Position numbers and translations under genes: made by a program | The notes under the pieces: model-generated | Seen by the model: only the letters and a program-made list of their open reading frames with translations | Database searches by the model: none | Told to the model about the DNA's origin: nothing | IMG/VR virus record: IMGVR_UViG_3300042863_003045 | Span: 38,657-102,656 of that record | Strand: one strand, 5' to 3' | Length of the DNA: 64,000 bases | DNA from: a virus | Part shown: piece after piece, positions 53,019-59,207 of the stretch | Layout of the letters: each line of letters starts with the position of its first letter | How positions within the stretch are numbered: the first letter of the stretch is position 1

Positions 53019-53028
53019 GTTTTAATAA

Positions 53029-53038
53029 TTAATATATA
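53029..53038 (+). promoter_or_regulatory. Late-type promoter motif TTAATATATA
   Basis: Ends 5 bases before the ATG at 53044. Confidence 0.55.
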
Positions 53039-53043
53039 TCTCT

Positions 53044-53541
53044 ATGAAACATATTAAAACATTTAAAATATTTGAATCAGGACCAATTAGAAATCCTTAT
53101 GTTGATCCAAAATTAATGGATAGAAGAGCACCAGAGTTCATTGGAGATATTAGACAACCAGTTGAAATTAGAATTGATGTAGAAGCTTTAGGACATGCTT
53201 TAGGACGACAATGGAGACATGGTGTTACTACTGATAGTGATAAAATAGTCTCAAATATAACAAAGGATGAGATATTAGATACAATTGAAGAGGCGGTTGA
53301 GCAAATAACAATTGCTCTTATGCAAGATGAGTTTGATATCTATCAGAATAAGGATGACTATCCAACTCGTGGTGTTAGGGCAGGTGGTCCAAATCGTTTT
53401 GTAATTAGAAATAAAGAAACCAATTTGAATATTGTTTGTGCTTTATTACCGGGTGATTTGGAATTCAAGCTTACTGTTATTACAGTGATGAAGAAGCCAG
53501 ATTTTAAAGAGTATAGAGGACAATTTGTAGTTGAGGTATAA
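53044..53541 (+). CDS. Leader-bearing protein, possible RNase-like fold
   Basis: 165 residues. Leader MKHIKTFKIFESGPIRN (IFE-S cleavage-site-like). The body contains ALGRQWRHGVTTDS, EEAVEQITIALMQDE, FVIRNKETNLNIVCALL and ends FKLTVITVMKKPDFKEYRG. The order His-rich helix, then I.N...LNIV, then TVITVM is reminiscent of small BECR-type RNase domains (RelE/EndoU/BrnT style), but I cannot confirm this. Own late promoter. Confidence 0.7.
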   Translation: MKHIKTFKIFESGPIRNPYVDPKLMDRRAPEFIGDIRQPVEIRIDVEALGHALGRQWRHGVTTDSDKIVSNITKDEILDTIEEAVEQITIALMQDEFDIYQNKDDYPTRGVRAGGPNRFVIRNKETNLNIVCALLPGDLEFKLTVITVMKKPDFKEYRGQFVVEV

Positions 53542-53611
53542 TCTGTAAAAAAAATAAAAAATGTAAAAAAGTCATTTTTTTACATTAATATATAAAAATA
53601 AAAAAAAAGCC

Positions 53612-54280
53612 ATGTCATTACCATATTTAAGAATTGATGATGTAAGTTATTCTACTGCATCAAACGTATTAAGTGTTTCTTTAAAAGCACTGAGAATCAG
53701 AGGATACGATTCTGAAAACGATATTATAATTGAGGGATTCTCTCAATCTAAAACAATTCCTATCACAAATGGTTTCTTTGAGGGAAGTGTAACATATTCT
53801 ATTCCTAATTTAGAGACTTCTACTGCTTCAACTAGTCCAACAACTACATATGTTCCAGCTTCTAGAACTTGGACGTTTGCTGGAACGGCTAGTCCGAATA
53901 ATACTGTGAGAGTAAATTCACCTGACTTTGGTGCCGTTGGATCAAATTTATTTATTTTCACGTTTTCATCTACTCAATCTGTGAGTAATGCTGTTGCTAT
54001 TCTTGTTGCAACTGCTTCTCAGAATGCAACTGGTAAATGGGCTGGATTCACTGCTGAGCAAAGTGGTAACACTTTTATTTTAAGTGCTCCTTGGGGAGCT
54101 TATAATAATGGTCTTGATGTTGTTATAACTGCATCTGGATCCTTGACGGTTAGTCCAACTGCTTCTCATTTGGTTGGTGGTGTTACTCAGTATAATCTTG
54201 ACTTTAAGAGAAGTAATCCAGCATTGGGTTCTTTGGGTGTTAATACATTCAACTTTACTGTTGGCACATATTCTCTTTAA
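53612..54280 (+). CDS. Probable virion decoration/structural protein
   Basis: 222 residues, Ser/Thr/Asn/Gly-rich, beta-strand pattern, no charged helices (SNLFIFTFSSTQSVSNAVAI; YNLDFKRSNPALGSLGVNTF). Composition and codon use resemble capsid-surface or tail-tube proteins. TTAATATATA lies ~20 bases upstream with an A-rich leader, like the capsid gene group. Strong terminator behind. Family not recognised. Confidence 0.65.
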   Translation: MSLPYLRIDDVSYSTASNVLSVSLKALRIRGYDSENDIIIEGFSQSKTIPITNGFFEGSVTYSIPNLETSTASTSPTTTYVPASRTWTFAGTASPNNTVRVNSPDFGAVGSNLFIFTFSSTQSVSNAVAILVATASQNATGKWAGFTAEQSGNTFILSAPWGAYNNGLDVVITASGSLTVSPTASHLVGGVTQYNLDFKRSNPALGSLGVNTFNFTVGTYSL

Positions 54281-54321
54281 TAAGATATGAAAAGTTCTAA
54301 TAGAACTTTGTGGTTTAATAT

Positions 54322-54355
54322 AAAAAACTCAGATTGTAAAATCTGAGTTTTTTTT
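54322..54355 (+). terminator. Rho-independent terminator
   Basis: AAAAAACTCAGATT - GTAA - AATCTGAGTTTTTTTT. Confidence 0.92.
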
Positions 54356-54363
54356 AATATATA
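54354..54363 (+). promoter_or_regulatory. Late-type promoter motif TTAATATATA
   Basis: Begins in the T run of the terminator and ends 4 bases before the ATG at 54368. Confidence 0.55.
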
Positions 54364-54367
54364 AGAC

Positions 54368-54757
54368 ATGATAAAAGGAAAGGTGATATTTGAGTCTAAA
54401 AAGGAAAAGTTTCCAAATATTCAAAAAAAACAAGTAGGAGATTTTTTGGTTCTTATTGGCAGGGATGCGGTATCTAATGATTATTTAACAACAATAGAAT
54501 CGTACAGTGATGATCTTTGGTTTCATGCTAAAGGAGTTCCTGGATCACATGTTGTTATTAGGATTAAAGATAAGTTACCAGATAAGTCAGTTATTGAAGA
54601 AGTTGCTAAGATTGCTGCGAAGAATTCCAAATGTAAAGTAGGTGAATGTGTAGTAGTTTATTGCAAGGCCAAGTTTGTTACTAAGGATTCTACTATGAAT
54701 CCAGGTCAAGTAAAGGTGGATCATAGAAATGCAGAAGAAATTAAAGTTAATATATGA
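54368..54757 (+). CDS. Stand-alone NFACT-R domain protein (RqcH/Rqc2 related)
   Basis: 129 residues. GRDAVSNDYLTT (~34-45), DDLWFHAKGVPGSHVVIRIK (~52-71), IEEVAKIAAKNSKCK and VVYCKAKFVTKDS, then PGQVKVDH, match the NFACT-R (DUF814) domain of bacterial RqcH and eukaryotic Rqc2/NEMF, in particular the DDxWxHxKxxPGSHV signature. The NFACT-N, HhH and coiled-coil parts that bind the ribosome and tRNA in RqcH are absent; the gene is complete as a single domain. RqcH adds Ala tails to nascent chains on obstructed 50S subunits. A stand-alone phage domain could compete with it or bind RNA. It is 2.5 kb upstream of a phage tmRNA, the other rescue route. Confidence 0.88.
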   Translation: MIKGKVIFESKKEKFPNIQKKQVGDFLVLIGRDAVSNDYLTTIESYSDDLWFHAKGVPGSHVVIRIKDKLPDKSVIEEVAKIAAKNSKCKVGECVVVYCKAKFVTKDSTMNPGQVKVDHRNAEEIKVNI

Positions 54758-54810
54758 AGAACTATACAAATCTAAATAAAACTTATTAAATTCATTGAAT
54801 ATAAATTAAT

Positions 54811-55338
54811 ATGAGACGAATATTAAAGTCTGAGTTAGATAAATTTTATACAAAAGTTGACTTAGCAAAAAGACTAATAGAAAAAGTAGATATAGATAAA
54901 TATGATTTAGTTATTGTTCCATGTTGTGGAGATGGATCATTTTATAATAATATATTAAATAATAAAATAGGTATTGATATATCGCCAGATATAGATGATG
55001 TTATAAAAAGTGACTATCTATTATGGGATTATAGTAAATTTTTAAAAACCCCATTTGAGCTTAATGTTTTAGTTATATCAAATCCTCCTTTTGGCAAACA
55101 GGGATCTCTTGCCATGAAATTTGTCAAAAGAAGTTGTGAATTTGCAAATACTGTAGCATTTATACTACCTATAAGTTTTTCAAAACCAAGTATTAAAAAT
55201 AGAATACCGAAATATTTTCATCTTATATATGAAGAGATATTACCAAGTAATTCTTTTTTATTGGATAGTTATGATTATGATGTGAAGTGTGTATTTCAAG
55301 TTTGGGAAAGAAGATTATATGAAAGAGATGATAAATGA
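54811..55338 (+). CDS. Adenine-specific DNA methyltransferase-like protein
   Basis: 175 residues. KFYTKVDLAKRLIEKVD, a SAM-binding VIVPCCGDGSFYNNIL (motif I, ~35-50) and the catalytic NPPFGKQG (~91-98) of N6-adenine (or N4-cytosine) methyltransferases. It lacks a target-recognition domain, so specificity is unknown; RNA is another possible substrate. May protect phage DNA from restriction. The stop overlaps the small gene at 55328. Confidence 0.8.
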   Translation: MRRILKSELDKFYTKVDLAKRLIEKVDIDKYDLVIVPCCGDGSFYNNILNNKIGIDISPDIDDVIKSDYLLWDYSKFLKTPFELNVLVISNPPFGKQGSLAMKFVKRSCEFANTVAFILPISFSKPSIKNRIPKYFHLIYEEILPSNSFLLDSYDYDVKCVFQVWERRLYERDDK

Positions 55339-55444
55339 TATAGTTTCTACACTAAACAATACAGTTTGGGAGGATTTAACAGTTGGACCACGTTCTATTT
55401 CAAAGTCAGAATTAAATTTAATTATTAATTCTATTATCAATTAA
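55328..55444 (+). CDS. Small protein, 38 residues
   Basis: ATG inside the last codons of the methyltransferase gene: MINDIVSTLNNTVWEDLTVG, then PRSISKSELNLIINSIIN. Codon-like, coupled, ends before a terminator. Unknown. Confidence 0.5.
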   Translation: MINDIVSTLNNTVWEDLTVGPRSISKSELNLIINSIIN

Positions 55445-55457
55445 ACAATTTTATATT

Positions 55458-55497
55458 AAAAAATGTCACAAATATTAATAAGTTTTGTGACATTTTT
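55458..55497 (+). terminator. Rho-independent terminator
   Basis: AAAAAATGTCACAAA - loop - TTTTGTGACATTTTT. Confidence 0.9.
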
Positions 55498-55508
55498 AAT
55501 ATAAAATA

Positions 55509-55518
55509 CTAATATATA
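55509..55518 (+). promoter_or_regulatory. Late-type promoter motif CTAATATATA
   Basis: Nine of ten bases of TTAATATATA, ending 5 bases before the ATG at 55524. Confidence 0.5.
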
Positions 55519-55523
55519 GTCTT

Positions 55524-57263
55524 ATGAAAAGATTAAATTACTCTGATTCACTTTGGGATATACTTGTAGATATAAATGATAAGATTGCTAGTGTAATGAT
55601 GGATTCAGAAAATGTTACTGTTCCAAAAGGATTTGCGGAATATGTTGATGTTTCTGAACATGATTATTCATTCAATGTTATCATAGATGGTATAAAAACA
55701 CACTTAAAAGTTGGTACCTATATAAGGACCGCTTACCCAGATAAGTTTTCAAGACAAGAAATAGGTAGCTTCATAAATAAATATAATGTTTTGAAAGATG
55801 GTGAGTTGCCAGAAGATTCAAGTGCGATTAAATTAGTAGAGGTACCGCCTTTTAAGTTCAATCCAAAAGATTTAAGAAGTACTTTTATTTCTTTAGTGAC
55901 TAAGACTTATCCGCATGGGCATGAAGAAGAAGTCGTTCCATTAATATCTCCAATAGGGCTACAAAAAGATAAATGGGGAAATTATTATAAGATAGTTGGA
56001 AAATCAGAAACTATGTTTACATCACATTTGGACACTGCGGATCGTCAACAATCGGATGTTGTTCTTTATTCCGATATTAAGGGAACTGATGAGATTTTAA
56101 GATCTGATGGAAAGACTATTTTAGGAGCGGATTGTAAGTCAGGAGTTGCTATTATGCTTTATATGATTTCGCATAATATTCCAGGTATTTATTACTTTTT
56201 CATAGGTGAAGAAAGGGGTGGTATTGGATCAAGAGATGTTTCTAATAATTTTGAAAGTGTTGTGCATTTAAAAGGTGTGAAGAGATGTGTATCATTTGAT
56301 AGAAGAAATTATAATTCTGTTATAACATCTCAGTTTGGTGAAGTTTGTTGTTCCGATACATTTGGAAAGGCACTGGCAGGTGAGTTAAATAGGAGTGGAT
56401 TAAAGATGACATTGGATCCTACTGGTATATTCACGGATTCTGCTTCTTTTATGGATATTATACCTGAGTGTACAAATATATCAGTTGGATATTTTGAAGA
56501 ACATACTAGAAATGAGCATCAGAATATGACTTTTCTTCAGAAATTAGCAGATGCTTGTTTAAATGTAAAATGGGAGTCTCTACCTACTGATAGAAAGGCT
56601 GGCATCGATGAAGATGTTCAGGAAGTTTTTGGAAAGTTTCTGAGTGATGTAAAAGAGTCTATAATCTACTGTTCTGCAAAGGTTGTAAAAGAAAGAAAAG
56701 AATCTTACTTAAAATTTGATATAGATGGTGCAAATTTTGAATATGTTAAATCTGATATTTATAGTTTGAGTCATCTTATGGGCAGGAACAAATTGAATAA
56801 TCTTAATATTCATATAGATGACTACTCACTTTTTATTGAACTAAGTGATGATGATATGAAATATAAAAAATATTTAAAATATTTTGAATCATATGATGAT
56901 TTTGATGGATATGATTATACTGGTGATGAAGATTATACTGATAATACTGATAATAGTAATGATGGAGAAGAAGTTCCTGATGATACAGTAGGAGAATTAT
57001 GTTATTGGTTAAGAAAGATGTATAAATCAAATGATTTAGATGCGATTGTTGAGTCTGATACCGGCATGGATGTTACTGCATATGTTGTAATGAAAAAGAG
57101 ATTGAAGATCATGGATATTGTAACTGCATTTGAAGTCACTGAAAAAATAAAAAAAGATCTATTAACAAATCATGTTGTTGAGGTCGAATTATATGAAGAT
57201 AAGAGTGGTTCCTCAGTATTTCAATTTGATTTTATACAAGATGAATTTGAAGAACCTTTTTAA
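55524..57263 (+). CDS. Zinc aminopeptidase-like protein (M20/M28/M42 type)
   Basis: 579 residues. Residues ~120-350 are a di-zinc exopeptidase: TSHLDTADR (HxD), GADCKSGVAIMLYM (metal-bridging Asp), FIGEERGGIGS (catalytic Glu pair), SFDRRNY (Asp ligand) and EEHTRNEHQN (His ligand), all in the expected order. N-terminal ~110 and C-terminal ~230 residues are extra; the latter carries an acidic Asp/Tyr-rich linker (YDYTGDEDYTDNTDNS). Peptidases of this kind trim peptides from the N-terminus. It is unusual in phages. It directly precedes the tmRNA gene; a link to clearing tagged peptides is speculative. Confidence 0.8.
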   Translation: MKRLNYSDSLWDILVDINDKIASVMMDSENVTVPKGFAEYVDVSEHDYSFNVIIDGIKTHLKVGTYIRTAYPDKFSRQEIGSFINKYNVLKDGELPEDSSAIKLVEVPPFKFNPKDLRSTFISLVTKTYPHGHEEEVVPLISPIGLQKDKWGNYYKIVGKSETMFTSHLDTADRQQSDVVLYSDIKGTDEILRSDGKTILGADCKSGVAIMLYMISHNIPGIYYFFIGEERGGIGSRDVSNNFESVVHLKGVKRCVSFDRRNYNSVITSQFGEVCCSDTFGKALAGELNRSGLKMTLDPTGIFTDSASFMDIIPECTNISVGYFEEHTRNEHQNMTFLQKLADACLNVKWESLPTDRKAGIDEDVQEVFGKFLSDVKESIIYCSAKVVKERKESYLKFDIDGANFEYVKSDIYSLSHLMGRNKLNNLNIHIDDYSLFIELSDDDMKYKKYLKYFESYDDFDGYDYTGDEDYTDNTDNSNDGEEVPDDTVGELCYWLRKMYKSNDLDAIVESDTGMDVTAYVVMKKRLKIMDIVTAFEVTEKIKKDLLTNHVVEVELYEDKSGSSVFQFDFIQDEFEEPF

Positions 57264-57295
57264 AAAACAAATTTGTGAGTTTAATATATAATATA

Positions 57296-57303
57296 TATAT
57301 TTG
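57296..57303 (+). promoter_or_regulatory. tmRNA promoter: -7 element TATATTTG with TTTG -33-like box
   Basis: TATATTTG matches TAnnTTTG exactly; TTTG at 57272-57275 lies 20 bases upstream, within the Bacteroidota TTG-N17-23-TAnnTTTG spacing. The mature tmRNA 5' end (57317) is 13 bases downstream, leaving a short leader for RNase P. Confidence 0.8.
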
Positions 57304-57316
57304 TATAATCAAAAAC

Positions 57317-57685
57317 GGGGACGAAATGTATTGATTCGGAGTTGTTGGAGATAGTTAGGCAAGTATCGGTTTGTTAGTATCCGATTAAAACAAATTGACA
57401 AACAACGCAAACGGCAACGTTTCAAACGAAGTAGGCACCAGTGAAGATTTAGTAGCTGCTCTACAAAACAACATGCTCACTGTAAGAGAGCTTGAAGTAG
57501 CTTAATTGAAACTTCATAAAAACTTACACTGAATCACAACAGTTAAAAATAGTGATAGTTTTTTGTTGATTTCTTATGAGTAAAAGAAATCAAATATTTT
57601 GTCAGTTTAGAAAAACATGACTAAGCTTGTAAACGACTGATTATAGTCACCTCAGGAAGAAGAGGATTCGCACCCTCCGTCTCCA
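57317..57685 (+). ncRNA. ssrA: tmRNA (SsrA) with long atypical tag
   Basis: About 369 bases. Ends form a tRNA-Ala-like acceptor stem: GGGGACG (57317-57323) with CGTCTCC (57678-57684), including the G3-U70 pair needed by alanyl-tRNA synthetase, and discriminator A (57685); CCA is not encoded. GATTCGG near the 5' end and a T-arm-like GAGG-ATTCGCAC-CCTC near the 3' end fit the tRNA-like domain. The resume codon is GCA at 57407-57409; the tag runs 32 codons to TAA at 57503-57505, reading ANGNVSNEVG..., ...TVRELEVA. The stop lies in the loop of a hairpin TGAAGT/ACTTCA (57493-57498, 57511-57516), as in helix 5 of tmRNAs. Bacterial tags usually end ALAA or similar; this one ends LEVA and is about three times longer. 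The downstream part has room for pseudoknots, not folded here. Confidence 0.9.
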
Positions 57686-57690
57686 CTAAT

Positions 57691-57720
57691 AAAAAATCCA
57701 CCTAAATGGTGGATTTTTTA
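57691..57720 (+). terminator. tmRNA terminator
   Basis: AAAAATCCACC - TAAAT - GGTGGATTTTTT, directly after the tmRNA 3' end. It may also serve the opposing gene. Confidence 0.93.
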
Positions 57721-57722
57721 TT

Positions 57723-58337
57723 TTATAATATTAGAATAAAGAAATCTTGAATGATTTCACCATTTATATCAATACGTTGATTTATTTTTTTATAATCTAC
57801 GTTGTTATATGATAAAAACAATTCATAAAATTTATCTCGTTTGTTATAATCTGCTTTCAATTCACTGCTTAAATCATTATCAATTGATTTAAAAATTATA
57901 TAATTTATTTTATGATATGAAACCATACTTTTAATTATATTGATTATAGTTGTTATTTTTCTAAAAAGTGTTTCATTATCATTGACATTTTTATCATAGT
58001 TATAAACACCATCTAAATATTCTCCAAATCCAACATATAGATATTTATCAGTGTGTTTATTAAATTGTAATAAATAATCACTCAACGTTTTATAGTTTCT
58101 ACCACCATTTACGCAAATAGTATCACTATCATTTATAATAATTGAAGAAACTATAACATCTCTTTTATCTATTTTAAAAGAAGAACATAAATAATCACCA
58201 GATTTATAAAGATTATTTTCAACACTATATGGAATTGAATTTCCTAATGATATCTCTTCTTTTATGTATTTTGATATATCAGAATAATCAAATTTTTCAA
58301 AATCATCACGATCTCCAAATGTTTTTATATATTTCAT
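57723..58337 (-). CDS. Leader-bearing protein, 204 residues
   Basis: The ATG at 58337 gives MKYIKTFGDRDDFEKF, the shared leader; the longer open frame upstream would run through the divergent promoter and is rejected. The body (VSSIIINDSDTICVNGGRNY, ...LYVGFGEYLDGVYNYDKN) is mixed alpha/beta, unknown. Converges on the tmRNA terminator. Confidence 0.7.
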   Translation of the reverse strand: MKYIKTFGDRDDFEKFDYSDISKYIKEEISLGNSIPYSVENNLYKSGDYLCSSFKIDKRDVIVSSIIINDSDTICVNGGRNYKTLSDYLLQFNKHTDKYLYVGFGEYLDGVYNYDKNVNDNETLFRKITTIINIIKSMVSYHKINYIIFKSIDNDLSSELKADYNKRDKFYELFLSYNNVDYKKINQRIDINGEIIQDFFILIL

Positions 58338-58343
58338 ATACTT

Positions 58344-58398
58344 TATATATTTAAAATCATGTGTGTTCAAAAAACTTCTATATTTATTTAAATATATA
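58344..58398. promoter_or_regulatory. Divergent promoter pair TTAAATATATA
   Basis: The same 17 bases, TTAAATATATAAAGTAT, occur on the minus strand (58354 to 58338) and the plus strand (58388-58404). Each leads straight into an ATG, 6 and 4 bases after the TATATA. Confidence 0.55.
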
Positions 58399-58402
58399 AA
58401 GT

Positions 58403-58906
58403 ATGATAGATTCATTTTCTGGCAGATTTTCATTTCTAAGTAATTTTTATCCATGTGAGATAAAACATCAAGGAATAACATATAAAAGTGTTGAAGCTTA
58501 TTATGTTGCAATGAAAGTAAAGGGAGATCAGATGATAGATGGTAGATTCTATCCAGAAACAGATGTCAGAGAAATGATATCTATGATAAAGAATCCAGGT
58601 GATGTAAAAAGATTTGGAAGAAATAAGATATCACTTAGAAAAGATTGGGTTGATATAAAGTTATCTGTTATGGAATGGGCAGTTCGTGAAAAATTTAAAA
58701 ATGAATCATTGAAAGAAATGTTGTTATCAACAGGAGATGAAGAATTAATTGAAGGAAATTCTTTTAATGATGTTTACTGGGGAGTTTGCCAAGGACAAGG
58801 TCTTAACTATTTAGGAAAGATCTTAATGAAGATAAGAGCAGAGATTAATAGTAGAGAAAAGAAACCTTCTTTAGAGGATATACTTTTTCCTAGATTTGAT
58901 AATTAA
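58403..58906 (+). CDS. NADAR (YbiA-like) N-glycosidase
   Basis: 167 residues. SGRFSFLSNFYPCEIKHQGI (~6-25), KSVEAYYVAMKV, KNPGDVKRFGRNKISLR, WVDIKLSVMEWAVREKF, LLSTGDEELIEGNSFNDVYW and GVCQGQGLNYLGKILMKIR cover the whole NADAR/DUF1768 fold. NADAR proteins act on ADP-ribose conjugates and related N-glycosides; some remove ADP-ribose from guanine bases in DNA. With the NAD+ salvage pair at 21926-24302, it suggests that the phage meets NAD+- or ADP-ribosylation-based host defence. Confidence 0.93.
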   Translation: MIDSFSGRFSFLSNFYPCEIKHQGITYKSVEAYYVAMKVKGDQMIDGRFYPETDVREMISMIKNPGDVKRFGRNKISLRKDWVDIKLSVMEWAVREKFKNESLKEMLLSTGDEELIEGNSFNDVYWGVCQGQGLNYLGKILMKIRAEINSREKKPSLEDILFPRFDN

Positions 58907-58984
58907 GTTCTACATTGGATCATATTTTTTTATATCTAAAAAGAAAGTATTTAAAATAATTTAGTTGTTTAGTTTATGATCTTT

Positions 58985-59152
58985 TCAAATATTCTTTAAA
59001 ATAATATTTTCTAAAAAATCTTTAACACTAAGACCATTTGTATTACAATGGTCTTTTATTTTTTTGTGCAATTCCTTAGAGATTTGAACGAATGTTTTGT
59101 CAGAATTATACTTTTTTTTGGAGATTTTGTTAGATTCTTGATATTTTTCCAT
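58985..59152 (-). CDS. Small ribbon-helix-helix-like protein
   Basis: 55 residues from the ATG at 59152 (MEKYQESNKISKKKYNSDKT). FVQISKELHKKIKDHCNTNG then LSVKDFLENIILKN fits a strand plus two helices of RHH/Arc-like DNA-binding proteins or plasmid/phage regulators. The frame continues upstream but through the promoter region. May be a repressor of the adjoining endonuclease or methylase genes. Confidence 0.6.
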   Translation of the reverse strand: MEKYQESNKISKKKYNSDKTFVQISKELHKKIKDHCNTNGLSVKDFLENIILKNI

Positions 59153-59207
59153 AAGGAGAGGTAATGTTTTTAATATATACTTTATATGAAAAAATAATTT
59201 ATGGTTT

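Noticed and set aside
57409-57440. A short alternative tmRNA tag in another frame (ending at a TAG near 57440)
   Set aside because: The stop of the 32-codon frame lies in the loop of the TGAAGT/ACTTCA hairpin, the conserved place for a tmRNA stop; the short frame lacks this.
58338-58511. N-terminal extension of the minus-strand gene ending at 57723
   Set aside because: It would run through the divergent promoter pair and into the NADAR gene; the MKYIKTF leader at 58337 is a far better start.
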